Source of the DNA: Trichobilharzia regenti | Taxonomy: Eukaryota; Platyhelminthes; Trematoda; Strigeidida; Schistosomatidae | Direction of reading: 5' to 3' | NCBI GenBank assembly: GCA_944472135.2 | Contig: OX235262.1 | Location: 40,599,804 to 40,663,803 of the forward strand | DNA length: 64,000 nucleotides | Shown here: one piece after another, positions 34,190 through 44,534 of the stretch | Position numbering within the stretch: the stretch's first letter is position 1 | Layout: each line of letters starts with the position of its first letter | Program-made: the position numbers and the translations under genes | The notes under the pieces: model-generated | Seen by the model: the letters and a program-made list of their open reading frames with translations, nothing else | The model's database searches: none | Told to the model about the DNA's origin: nothing

Positions 34190-34715
34190 GGTTACAGGAT
34201 TTCATCATGAGCTGACATTCGTTAAAGAACCATTGGAAAACCTTGGAGTACTGGATAGAGGTTTCGTCCTAGTTTGGGACTCTTCACAGTACGCACCCAC
34301 CGCCAAGGTTCGAACCCATGACCTTCTGGTTATAAGGGGAGCTAGCTCGTAGACCATTCAGCAGCCACTGGGACCCAGCCCAATGGCCAGCCAGCCCATG
34401 AATTCTAAATTCTGCCAATTCACGATATTACGCAACCGCTAGCCAGTGTCTTCGGCGAGTATTTGTCCTCAAATCCGACCTTCTGCACCCTCTTGGTCAC
34501 TACTTCCCACTGGAACCCCAGGTAACTACTCACCTGAATAGGGACAGTCGCCAATGAGCATTGGTGGCATAGCGGTTAGGACGCTTGCCGACCATACATA
34601 TGGTCCGGGGTTCCGTCCCTGGCCGACTCACTCCTGTGTCCAATACTCCTAGGTTTTCCAATGGTTCTCTAACCAATGTCAGCTCATGATGAAATACTGT
34701 AACCAATCAACCAAA
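34190..34715. repeat. Family C palindrome with a SINE-1 head spliced in
   Basis: Left part (34190-34555, minus orientation) is a long family C copy with hammerhead relic at about 34255-34300. Minus strand: stem I GUACUG/CAGUAC, core GUGAAGA, stem II GUCC/GGAC, GAAAC. At 34559 a SINE-1 tRNA head begins on plus (GGTGGCATAGCGGTTAGGAC, GGGGTTCCGTCCC). At about 34640 it switches to the plus-strand family C tail (TCCAATACTCCTAGGTTTTC). The two family C tails form an inverted repeat (34193-34256 / 34645-34712). Confidence 0.7.
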
Positions 34716-35189
34716 TCCCTACAAACCTATACTTGAATGTTTTATTATTGTCTACTCAACAAAACACCGACAGTCTTTTGACCATTATGGTATAGTCTTT
34801 GAGAAATACTTGTAGAGGAAATATGAGAGAGAATAAGTGAATGACGGAGTAAGTGAGATAGAATAAGGGTAGGATAGATAACAACAGACAATATAAATTG
34901 ACATGTAAGCACTCTGAACTGATGATAATCAATTAAATACAAGTGCATTTTATATGGCGTTATGTAAGTTATCATACAAGCAAATCAATTTTAATTAGTA
35001 AGAAGTGCTGTTTGTTTGTATGTTTATATGAATTCAGTAGCAACGGATGCTTCATTGTATTTTTTCAATGTCTGTCATCAATTTTGTTAGTAATAAAGAA
35101 GAAATATCAATAAATTTATAACACTACATAAGAAGAAGTATACACAATATTATTCTTATTTAGATTATGGATCTTTGTAGGGATTTGGA

Positions 35190-35560
35190 TTGCTTTCAGT
35201 GTAGATCTTATCAAGAACCAATATCAGTCAGGAAGGTCATTGAGAACCAGGAGTCACTGCACAGCTGTTTCATCCGAGTTTGAAGCTATTCAGCGGTGCG
35301 CACCAACAAACTCACTAGGGGGCAAACTCGGGACCATCAGGTTACAAGGGTTAGAATCCATAGACCATTGAAGTCCGGTCCACATGGGTAAATGGCCGGC
35401 GAGCTTGGCCTCGTAAGCTGAAAACGCAGTGTTTGATTCCAGCTGAGGTCTAGGGTATGTAGTGCTGAAGAACCCCAAGCTAGGATAAAACCAATGTCAA
35501 GTGCTTCTTAGTTCCCCGTAATCTCTAACTGATATCGGTTCTTGACTAAATTTAAATTCT
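35190..35560. repeat. Family C inverted pair, two opposed hammerhead relics
   Basis: Minus unit 35190-35370 (hammerhead at about 35258-35305, with GGATGAAACAGCTGTGCAG on minus), then plus unit 35395-35560 (B-box-like TTTGATTCCAGC; CTGAAGA at about 35466-35472, AACCCCAAGCTAGGAT, AAAACC). The tRNA-like parts sit in the centre, the hammerheads outside, and the shared tails form the ends. Confidence 0.65.
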
Positions 35561-36079
35561 TCTCCTTATTATTATTAGTAATCATATATTTACATAACAA
35601 TACAAGCTGTATATACTACTGATTGAATAATATGAGTAGTTGGATATCATCACACATCTCAACCAATAGTGGTCTAGCAGGCCAGATCACCGATGTGATA
35701 AAAATACCGGAAGGAGCCATCTCACTTGTTTTGGAGTCTAGTTTATTATCGGCGCCCCTGGTTCGACTCAGCACAGAGGAGCAAATAAGTTGAAACCAAT
35801 CGAATTCCTGCTAGCTACTTGGCGAACTTGATTTAACATATAGGTTTTATTGAAAAGTTTAGTATCATTTGGTAGGCTTAAACAGAGTATTCAGAAAACA
35901 AACCCTGCGGGACGATATCATTTCATAGTTGCTCAGCAATAATGTTAATAACAACAATATTCTGAATGTGAAGATATTAGAAAAAGAGATATGGTGCATT
36001 CAGGGTTTCTGAGGATTTCGGTGCATTTCCCGTAAATTTCCTCCAAATTTATACGTTGATTTTCCAAGTATTGGTTTTT
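35561..36079. other. Unassigned intronic DNA
   Basis: Nothing recognised. Confidence 0.4.
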
Positions 36080-36210
36080 GTAGGGATTATGCTCGATTGG
36101 TTGAAGGATTTCACCATTATCAGCTGACATCAGTTATCGAACCATTGGAAAACCTGTATGGAGTACTGGACGGCTGTTTTGTCCTAGTTTGGGACTCTTC
36201 ATCGGCACAC
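36080..36210 (-). repeat. Family C hammerhead-SINE, truncated
   Basis: Minus copy with well-kept stem II (GAGTCCCAAACTAGGAC), stem III ACAGCCGT and CCAGTACTCC. The core reads CGAUGAA. The copy stops exactly where the inverted-repeat element begins. Confidence 0.65.
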
Positions 36211-37053
36211 ATGGTTCAGCGAAGAGGCTCTTTCAGGTGAATTCATTCTCCTCTTCAGCTGTACAATTGCATTTATACACAAGAAGGTAGTCACAAAGCT
36301 GATGAGTTATTACAATCCTAGTTGTTAATAGCACCCAATGAATAAGAGGATTAGAATAAGCGCAATAGAGTTATTCAGTAAGGCGAATTGCTTAATGAAT
36401 GAGTTGCATTGAGGGTGTACATGGAAACGAGGGACAACACAGAATTATGTAACAGTTCCAAAGAAATATAAGAGTAGTAAAGAGTTAGAAAACCAAACAA
36501 ACAGGATCCAAGTTAGTAGAAATCAATAGGGTTTTAACCATGACAGTAAGAGTGACTGAGTAATTTTCTTTTGTAATGCAAGGTTTCGGTTTCTCTATCT
36601 GAATGACTAGAGCTTCGGCACTGAAACCATGAGTGATTGCAGAAAGGCAGTGATGGTTCTGTGAGGAGTGGGATAATCTGAAACCTTGTTAAAGCTGACT
36701 ATTCCATCACAACAAAAGCCTCCTTCAAAATAATCTATAAAGTGAATAATAATAATCTGCCAAAGGCAATCGGTTTTCTTCTCCTTTGCATTGTTGAAGC
36801 TTTATTCATTCAGCTAGAGAAACAGAAGCTCTGCATACAGAAGAAAACTACTCAATCACTTTGACTACAACTCATTTATTAAATTATTTATTGTATTGTG
36901 CAACTCTTATACACTTATTAAACCACTCTTATGCATTGACTAATATTGACAACTGTGATCGTGACAACTCATCACTTTGAGATTGTATATAAATGTGATT
37001 GAACAAGTGAAGAGGGGAATGAATTCACCTTCAAACGCCTCTTCACTGAACTA
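36211..37053. mobile_element. Element with ~105-bp terminal inverted repeats
   Basis: 36211-36318 and 36950-37053 are inverted copies. Outer block GTTCAG(C/T)GAAGAGGC then GGTGAATTCATTC.CCTCTTC. Inner block CAAT..CATTTATA.ACAA and AAAG.TGATGAGTT. The 630-bp interior has no coding signal. It could be a non-autonomous DNA transposon or another palindromic retroelement of the kind seen elsewhere here. A GAAA-containing hammerhead half was not found. Confidence 0.6.
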
Positions 37054-37269
37054 TGTTTTTTGTTTTGATTAATGTCCGGAAGGGTATTATAGATGAGTTA
37101 CATCGAATTTTCCCTCAAAACCTCAAATTACTCAAATTTTCCTATTTGGGTTATTGCAACGTATTTAATTTTTGTATAAGATCTTCTTCATCTGAAGTAA
37201 TGTTTTTCTATCTGAGGCATGCGCCAATACTTCAGAAAATCCTCCCTCCATTTTTTCTTAAAAAGCTTT

Positions 37270-38262
37270 ATATCTGAAAATGTGAGTGGACAGAGATTGC
37301 GATTCGAAGTCAGGAAGGGAGTAAGGCAAGGCTGCCTATTATCACCGATGATCTTCCTCATTGCAGTAAATTTGATAATGCGACAGAAAATGGGCAATAA
37401 GGAAACAGGTGTGAAATGGACCCACTGAAAATACTTGGAAGATCTGAACTTCGCCGGTGATATATGTCTGATTTCCCAAGTGAAAAGCAAAGTTGTCAGG
37501 AGAAGCATCAAAGACAGGACTACAGGTGAACATAGAGAAAGCAGAGATGATGAAGATTCCTGTTCAACAGCGACAGCGACAGCAACAGCAGCAGACAACA
37601 ATCAACCAGCATAAATGGGAGGAACCTGAAAGAAACAACCTCTTTCACCTACCTGGAAAGCATCATTTCAACAACAGGGGGAACTGATGAGGATATCAAA
37701 GCAAGGATCGGGAAAGCAAGACAAGCTTTCATCAATCTCAATTCTGTGTGAAAGTCAACAGCACTCAGGATCAAAAATAAGATCCGGATTCTCAACTCCA
37801 ATGTGAAGTCAGTGCTACTTGCTCTACGGATCAGAGACTTGGCGTGTCATAAAGAGCATCTCGAACAAGCTACAGACCTTCATTAACAGTTCTCTTCGCT
37901 CAATACTCAAGATCAGATGGCCAGCCAGAAAAGATCAGCAACAGAGATCTCTGGGAGCGAACCAACCCAGCAGGAACCGATTGTGCAACATATGTGCAGG
38001 AAGAAATGGAGTAGGTGGATTGGCCATACTCTCAGGAAACCATCAAGTGACATTACTAGACAAGCCCTGGGGTGGAACCCGAGTTGGAAGCGGCGAGTCG
38101 GTCGTCAGCGCAAGGGTGACTTGGAGGAGGTCATGTGAAGAGGAGATGAAAGCATGTGGGCAGACTTGGAGACAGGTGAAAACTCTAGCAGAGAACCGAA
38201 CGCAATGTAGACGCGCGGCTTAAGCCCTATGTTCCTCTAGGAATTAAAGAAAATAATAATAA
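37270..38262 (+). pseudogene. RTE 3'-half fragment
   Basis: Begins at the RT segment G-V-R-Q-G-C-L-L-S-P-M-I-F-L-I-A-V (37315-37370). Next come L-E-D-L-N-F-A-G-D-I-C-L-I-S (catalytic A-D-D changed to A-G-D), a Gln-rich linker (37560-37595), and C-terminal parts in several frames (S-L-R-S-I-L-K-I-R-W-P-A-R; V-T-W-R-R-S-C-E-E-E). It ends with GCCCTATGTTCCTCTAGGAA and AATAATAATAAAA. Dead copy in intron 2. Confidence 0.8.
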
Positions 38263-40560
38263 AAGATTGCGATTCGCAAACTTCACTAAATGACTGAAAC
38301 AATATGAAATGTGAGAAAAAAACGTACTATGCATTCAGATGCACAAAAAATTTAGATAACCCAGCGATTTGATTTTTTTAGTATTTTATTTTTTTTTATT
38401 TTTTGAGAGTTGAAGTTTCCATAGAAGTCTGGTTGCCATTCAAGAGATTTAAGTAAGATTGCTATGGTTTCACAATTTACAATTAGCATAGTGTTGACAA
38501 TTATGAAATAAAATCTCGAATAATTAGTCAATTAATCATATGAAATAAAAATGTATATGAATAATCATTTGTATTTTTAATGATACGTCAAGTACCCCTT
38601 GCTAGACAAAGGTTGAAGTCTCTTATTCTCTGCATATACATATACATGCATATAATACACTTTAAGAAGAGTGTGATGAATTCAAAGTGTTTCTGTAGCA
38701 TTTCATAACTTTGCTATTAAATTTATGTGAAATAACTTGAGAAACATTCACGTGTTTTGTGAATTGAGAAGGCAGACTTCAGTAAAGAGATCTCTTCTCA
38801 GAAGTTTTCTTCAAAGTTGTATGGCTATCCAGGGGTTTTCTTATGCACACTGTTGATTAGCATCAAAGGTCATTGAGTTAATTTCAGATAGTAACGAAAG
38901 TAAATCAAAATGTATGAGAAATAACAGTGTGAGAAACAGTGAAAAGTATGACGTAATCAAGAGGGTTGAAAACTAATTAATTAATTAATTGATAAGTAGT
39001 CATGTGAGAACATAAGAGAACAAAGAATTTAAAGCGGATCACAAAAACATGAAAAAAGAGACAAGATTACTGGCATCTTATTATTCAGTAAATCAGGAAA
39101 ATAAAAGAGGTCGGAACTGCTAGAGCTTCGCCTGCATAAAGAAAATGTCCACATTGGCTTTTGGAACAGTTTGCTCTTACTTTATGTGTGGGTGTAGAAG
39201 AAGTCTTTGCCCACCAGAAGTGATGGTAGGCTCCAGAATTGATCTGTTGACAGGTTTGTCTCATCGTGTTGTGGGATTGTTTGTGAGTATACTTTATTTA
39301 AGTTCTTAAAATTACTGGAGTTATTCATCCTACAATTAGTTAGATTCCTTTGTTCCAATAACCAACCTGATGCCGACCTACCGAAGTGATCTAGATACTT
39401 GAATTCGCAGTCATTGATAGATATCCTGTAGATTAGATCATTTTATCTAACTACGTTGATATGATCTCTTAGTCAGTAGAGTTTATCTATGGGAGAGACC
39501 TGAAGTTGAAAAGATGCTATAATTCGCAATGTTTTAAAGCCTCCATAAGCTAACACGTACAAATGAGGTTAAGTAGACTTTCATCTTACTCTCGAAACTC
39601 TCGCTCGTAGCCAAGTGCTCACACCCCCTGACAAGCAGGTTTTATTCACCGCTTTCACGAAACGTCAGGGTTTCTCAGGAAAATCAATATGTGGATGCAA
39701 ACGTACTGCCAGACATCCTCGTCTACCTGGGGAGCTAAAAAACTCTGATTCCAAACCTATGGAGTACATGGTTTCTAGAATGCGGAAGGAGTGAGGGGAG
39801 TATAAATCTGTTTTTATCAGCGGAATCTATGAAAGCGCACCTTTTATTGCTGCTCTACTGACCTGTGGATTAGCCAAAGGCTTGAGTGGTAGGCAGTCTG
39901 TTAAGACAACTATCTGCCTTGGTCTGATCGTCCGGGCAGTATATCAGCCCTGGCACAAAACTATGAGACAACTTGTGTGTCTCAAGTCTTAGTGCCTAAA
40001 CCATGCCAAGTTTGTCTTTTCGTTATTTTTCGTTTATTGTGAGCTTTCTTCAACATCCAAATACATTTTATAAGGTAGTTATTTAGCCTCAGTGCTTCTC
40101 CTTCCACTATTCGCTTCATTTCATTATTCTTGTTTTACTGAAATGCTTCACTGAAATGCTTCACTGAATTGTTTGCTCAGTTGGCTAGTCACTTTCACTG
40201 ACAACTTATGAAATAACTCAAAGTCTAAATAGCAATTTTAAATAAACTAAGCTTACCGTAAAAATCACTTCCCGTTAATATTCCTATTGGTAGAAATTAT
40301 AAGCATTCTTTATAAATATCCAGACCATAGATGTTATGAATTCCCTGGGATAATTTTGAGCGCTCATTTAGATTGAATCACTATAGTCACTATGGTGGAG
40401 TTATACGGTACTACAAAGTGCTCAGGTACTATTCTTACAGCAGAAAATTCTTGTTTTGAATTTCTTAATATGCTGAGAAGGAATTCCGTCAGGTGGCATG
40501 ATCAGAGAGGGGTAAGATAATAAGGCTATCTACCATAAACCGATGGTATTCCCGATTATT
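38263..40560. other. Mostly unassigned intronic DNA with two dispersed repeats
   Basis: 38520-38760 resembles 45555-45760 in the same orientation (ATGAAATAAAA, ATTTGTATTTT, TAGA.AAAG.TTGAAGTCT, GTGAAATAA). 39585-40015 resembles the reverse complement of 11660-12115. Neither shows coding capacity or a class-defining feature. Confidence 0.45.
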
Positions 40561-41045
40561 GTGGTATAAATATATCATGCAGCAGGCCGTCAATATAGAG
40601 AGAAGAGACAAAAATACATTGGGCAGACAAGGGGAGGCTAGAGGATTTGGACTTCACGAGCCATTAATGTTCAATGTCACAAAAACTCAATCGCCTGAAT
40701 TCGAAAGCCATCAAGGTGGGGGGAAGAAACAGGGAAGCCAGGACTTCATCGAAAATGCAGAAAAAAGAGATATAAAGGATATTTTCTACAACAAACAGCA
40801 ACAAACACCTGTCACCATCAACGTGAGGAATCTAGAGGAACTCACCTCTTCCACTTTTCTAAGTAGTAGCATTTTAACTGCAAGCAGTGCAGACGAAGAT
40901 GTCAAAAGCAGTCAGGATTGAAAAGGCAAGACAGACAGTCATCATCGATATAAGTATAAAACTTGGGCACTGTGGTATAGTATAACTCGATTATGGATAA
41001 GATTTTATTTTTATTAAATCACACAGTGTTGTACAGTTATATTAA

Positions 41046-41095
41046 CTGATGACCGCATTTCGAGCACAAATTATTGCCACTCATAATCATATCAA
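41046..41095 (-). ncRNA. PLE-F hammerhead-like ribozyme, left arm
   Basis: Minus strand: stem I UUGAU (41091-41095) pairs AUCAG (41046-41050, one G.U). Core AUGAUUA (41084-41090), extra U, stem II with GAG/CUC, GAA (41059-41061), a short stem III region, and C at 41051 before the predicted cleavage. Mirror image of 41595-41644. Confidence 0.6.
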
Positions 41096-41594
41096 GTTAC
41101 TCACACAACTTTCTTGTTTCCTTCATTTATATACATGTGTGGAATCGATTAGATATTGGATTAAAAATCGCTATGAGATAATGTACATTCGGAATTAATA
41201 ATACGAGTGTTATTGATCAAATACAATTAAATGGGAAATAAGATGGAATCCTTGTTCGTCGAGTCTACACCCAACACAACACATGCAACAGAAATGACTC
41301 AATGCAAATACCAGAAATATGGAAGATATTATTACCACCAGTCAGTCGAATCAGAGGAGGATAATAAATAATCAAAAAATTCTATTTCAATTCAAGCACA
41401 TCACAACATTCTAACGAGTAACTTATTATGACTATTAAAACACTCGTCTTATTTCCCATCTAATTGTAATTGATCAATAACACTCGTATTATTAATTCCG
41501 AATGTACATTATCTCATAGCGATTTTTAATCCAATATCTAATCGATTCCACACATGTATATAAATGAAGGAAACAAGAAAGTTGTGTGAGTAAC

Positions 41595-41644
41595 TTGATA
41601 TGATTATGAGTGGCAATAATTTGTGCTCGAAATGCGGTCATCAG
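41595..41644 (+). ncRNA. PLE-F hammerhead-like ribozyme, right arm
   Basis: Stem I UUGAU (41595-41599) with AUCAG (41640-41644). Core AUGAUUA 41600-41606, extra U 41607. Stem II GAG..GC/GC..CUC (41608-41628). GAA 41629-41631. Stem III region AUGCGGU, then C41639. Confidence 0.6.
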
Positions 41645-41771
41645 TAAACATTACTGTATAACACTGTGTGACTTATCAAAATAAAATCTTATCCATAATG
41701 GAGATCGTTATCAGTCTGTAAATCTACTGCAGTGAGCTTAAAGAACAAGATTGGAATTTTCAACACTGAGC

Positions 41772-41934
41772 CAAAAGTAATGCCGGTAAAGAGGAAAAGT
41801 TGGGCATGAGGCTAGCAGCCCCATCCTGTAAAAATTAAAAAAAAATGAACACTGCTACAGAAACTTCAAGCCACTAGCTTGGGGCCCTATGTTCCACTGG
41901 GAACGTGAAGGAAAAATTATTTTATTATTATTTA
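41772..41934 (+). mobile_element. SINE-2, 5'-truncated, nested in RTE
   Basis: Lacks the tRNA head and starts at CCGGTAAAGAGGAAAAG. Then GGCTAGCAGCCCCATCCTGT, an A-rich stretch, CTACAGAAACTTCAAGC and the RTE-like terminus GGGCCCTATGTTCCACTGGG, followed by TTATTATTATT. Confidence 0.75.
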
Positions 41935-42550
41935 ATGTCCAGTCAGTCAGTACTCTTATATATATCAGAGAATAGGCGCATCACGATTAGCACCTCTAAC
42001 AGTCTGATGCAGGCTTTCAAAATACAGCTGCCTTCACTTCATACTGAAAATCAGACGTTGGGGTAGAAAGAATTAGCACCAAGGAAGTCTGTGAACGAAC
42101 TAATAAAGAACCTTTGACCCAATAAATATGCTTAAGGAAATGGAGGTGGATTGCATACACACTGAGGTGACCGTTCAGTGGAGTTGTGCGGCAGGCTCAA
42201 AAGGGGAACCCGAATGGGAAACGAAAAATTGGAAATCCAAGGTTGACATGAAGGAGATGAGAGCATACGTGTAATTTTGTAGCTAGCTAGAGAGGACACC
42301 GAAGAACAGGATAAGATGGAGATGTTCTGCTGAAGACCTATATTTAACATGGAACCTAAGGGAATATTAATGATAACAATACAATTTTGATTGTACACTC
42401 GTAACTAGTGTGGCGTGTCTAGTCCTTTCTTTGGTACAGAATGAATCCTATCAATCAGGTTTTGCAATGTGGCCACCATTCTAGGTAGCTCGCCATCACG
42501 GTGCACATTGATTTGATGATATTAGGTAGTTAAAGGCAATTGGCAGGAAG

Positions 42551-42593
42551 CCTTGGACTTAGGTTTCCTGCTAGTTGGCACTCATCAGTAAGG
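42551..42593 (-). ncRNA. Family A hammerhead ribozyme, left (minus)
   Basis: CUGAUGA at 42582-42588 on the minus strand. Stem I CCUUA/CAAGG (one mismatch next to the core). Stem II GUGC/GCAG with G.G at the core-proximal pair. GAA 42565-42567. Stem III is the near-palindrome ACCUAAGU, followed by C (42556) at the cleavage position. Likely weakened by the stem II closing mismatch. Confidence 0.7.
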
Positions 42594-42802
42594 CGTATCT
42601 GCAACCCTGAAGGAACTCATATTCCTTCTGAAATGTCCAAAGAAAGGACTAGACACACCACATTAGTTACCAGTGTTCAATCAAAACACCCACTACAGTC
42701 CTACAGAAGGTCAATCGCCAGTCCGAATAGCTCAGTGGTAACGCCTCTGACTGCAGCACTGGGTGACAACGCAGGTTCGAATCTCAGAGGGTTGTAGATA
42801 CG

Positions 42803-42845
42803 CCTTGCTGATGAGTGCCAGCTAGAGCGAAACCTAGTTCCAAGG
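42803..42845 (+). ncRNA. Family A hammerhead ribozyme, right (plus), core intact
   Basis: Stem I CCUUG (42803-42807) with CAAGG (42841-42845), perfect. CUGAUGA 42808-42814. Stem II GUGC/GAGC, with one G.A mismatch and one U.G wobble. GAA 42829-42831. Stem III ACCUAGUU, a near-palindrome with little or no loop. Cleavage is predicted after C40 of the unit (C42840). All invariant core residues are present. Confidence 0.78.
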
Positions 42846-42890
42846 TTTCCTGTTGCCGATTGCCTCCAACTACCTAATGATGATAATACA

Positions 42891-43663
42891 GTGCCAGAGT
42901 TCTATTTTTATTGTCAGAGAAAAAATCTTGTTTTGATATTCTATACACACTGAGATTATATTTTAAATAGTTTCATCACAGTTACAAGCATTTTTATCTA
43001 TTTCTGGTGATTATCGTCTCAGTGAATAGATATTAAATATTATGTTCATCATAGTGTTATTTTGGTAATGTCTATATTTCTAATAAGTCGGATTAGATGT
43101 AGAGAAAGGCTAGTAACTAAAAGGTTCTTCAAAGCCTTTATAAATACCCTCTTCCTCTCCCCCACCCTCACAAATAATCGAATGTCTGTTGGTGTGTTGG
43201 AGTTAGTATTGTTCTTTTTATCAGAGTTGCAAATAGTTTATTGCCGATTACCTCAAAAGTGGAATTCGATAACTCATTTTCTATTGTCTACCTTTAATGA
43301 CCATAACTATGAATGGAAACAATTTGATTCATATTTCCAAATGACCCTTCCTTAAATATATATATATATATGTGACATAACAATGATATCCGAGGAATTT
43401 AGAAATGTGTTGTGTGTGTTATTCTGCATTTGTATGTGTGTGTATGTGTTAATCTGAGAGTTATTTAGACACAGAACAGGAAGATTGAGCCCGAAGAATA
43501 TTCTCTTCGATAACTACCTCTTTATTCGCCTTTACACTTTATGTGCTCTCAATAATATCTAAAGAGTAATCGTTATTGTCAACATTATTGCTTTTTCAGA
43601 ATAATGTCACGTTGTTAAGTTAAGTAGAATTACAGCTTACAAAAGCAAATGTAAGTGATAATA

Positions 43664-43708
<45 letters not shown>

Positions 43709-44130
43709 CTAATTTGAATATTAGATAAAATTGAGAAAATTAATAGCACAGAATTTATGAATTTACTGGCACGTCCCCCCATTAAATCAGGTTAGTTCTA
43801 GTAACTGTAACTTTATGTTTTGTAGACAAAGATCTGCTTGTTTTAAGCGAATTCCCATAGCCTTCTTTTGTTTGGAGTATTCAGTATCTAAGGGCTTTTG
43901 ACAATTTACTTGGTACCCGATGGATGTTAGGAAAAGATTTTACAGTGGCCTGTTTGGACTAAGTAATCTAATATCGAACTCTTGATAGCTTTTCACCGCA
44001 ACTTTATTGAATCACACTGTTAGGTATTTTTGAGCACGAAAAGACTAAATTGCTAGAATAATAGCTAATGTATCTGGCTGTACTAGAGTGATTGAATTGA
44101 TAGACACGACGTATTCAAGATTTCGTTAGT
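42891..44130. other. Unassigned intronic DNA with microsatellites
   Basis: (TA)n at 43361-43372 and 43665-43707; a GT-rich tract at 43410-43450. 42890-42940 carries a PLE-F-like terminus (CAGTGCCAGAGTTCTATTTT). A 97-codon open frame at 43062 has no recognisable family. Confidence 0.4.
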
Positions 44131-44139
44131 AGGGATTTG

Positions 44140-44290
44140 ATTTGTTCCAGGTTTAACTGCAAACTTACTTCAGTTAGAGAACAACTGAAAACCAGAGAGT
44201 ACTGGACAGCTGTTTCATCCTAGTCTGAGATCCACTATCAGTACTCATGCACCCGGATTTAGAACCTTCCCACTTCTACCTGTTTGTGAT
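44140..44290 (-). repeat. Family C hammerhead-SINE relic
   Basis: Minus copy. The core region CUGAUAGUGGAUCUC is expanded, followed by AGACTAGGATGAAACAGCTG and the CCAGTACTCTC tail. CUGA is kept, but GA of CUGANGA is displaced. Confidence 0.55.
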
Positions 44291-44534
44291 TTAAACGCAA
44301 CTACCAGCCAGTGTTATTGGCGAGTATTGATTCTCACTCTCACTGGCAAGGTGATCTCATCGGTGAGTACTGCCAGTGAGTCCGAAACCAGGAAGAAATA
44401 GCCCTTGTTAACAACAGTCCTCTAACTGATAGCAATGTGTGGGCAAACTAGAAACAATCATTATCGCCATATGGTTTTACCATTTCGTAGTTCCGCAGCA
44501 ATCAGAATTTTTACAATTAGCATTTTATTGTTAT

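Larger units (their letters stand above)
40958..41705. mobile_element. Compact palindromic PLE-F element, two opposed hammerhead-like motifs
   Basis: Two ~265-bp arms (about 40970-41250 and 41430-41705) are near-perfect inverted copies with a ~180-bp spacer and no coding sequence. Each arm contains one hammerhead-like motif of the A3-U8 type. Arm sequence matches the 3' part of the PLE-F copy at 57360-57540 (GATAAGATTTTATTTT, CACACAGTGTT, GTGCTCGAAA). This looks like a non-autonomous derivative consisting of nothing but two opposed 3' ends. Confidence 0.8.
40565..42375 (+). pseudogene. RTE fragment broken by two nested insertions
   Basis: RTE parts are 40565-40957 (N-V-R-N-L-E-E-L-T-S-S-T-F-L and S-S-A-D-E-D-V-K), about 41706-41771 (N-L-L-Q-like region, F-N-T-E-P-K-V) and about 41935-42375 (C-terminal domain to the decayed GAAGACCTATATTTAACATG terminus). 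The palindromic PLE-F element and a SINE-2 lie in the gaps. Near-duplications flank them: ATCGATAT / ATCGTTAT for the first and TAATG / TAATG for the second. Confidence 0.7.
42401..42890. mobile_element. Family A hammerhead-SINE, palindromic, with tRNA-like promoter
   Basis: Order: a 34-bp inverted pair (42401-42434 / 42638-42671), a minus-strand hammerhead (42551-42593), and a tRNA-like unit on plus (42725-42795: AATAGCTCAGTGGTAACGCC as A box, GCAGGTTCGAATCTC as B box). Directly after it comes a plus-strand hammerhead (42803-42845). The two hammerhead blocks with their tails (about 42530-42605 and 42797-42885) are inverted copies. This is the Sm-alpha pattern of a Pol III head plus ribozyme, but doubled. 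Confidence 0.8.

Noticed and set aside
36080..36210. Active hammerhead in family C
   Set aside because: Stems II and III are good, but this and the other family C copies I inspected have a damaged CUGANGA, GAAA or stem II, so I list them as relics only.
36290..37010. TGATGAGTT motifs in the ends of the 36.2-kb inverted-repeat element as hammerhead cores
   Set aside because: No GAAA or NUH cleavage strand follows at the right spacing in either arm.
42725..42795. Possible functional tRNA gene (A box, B box, tRNA-like folding)
   Set aside because: It sits directly upstream of a hammerhead inside a repeat unit, and its acceptor ends do not pair properly. It is the promoter part of a SINE.
43062..43355. 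97-codon open frame
   Set aside because: No family signature or exon borders consistent with the neighbouring transporter exons.
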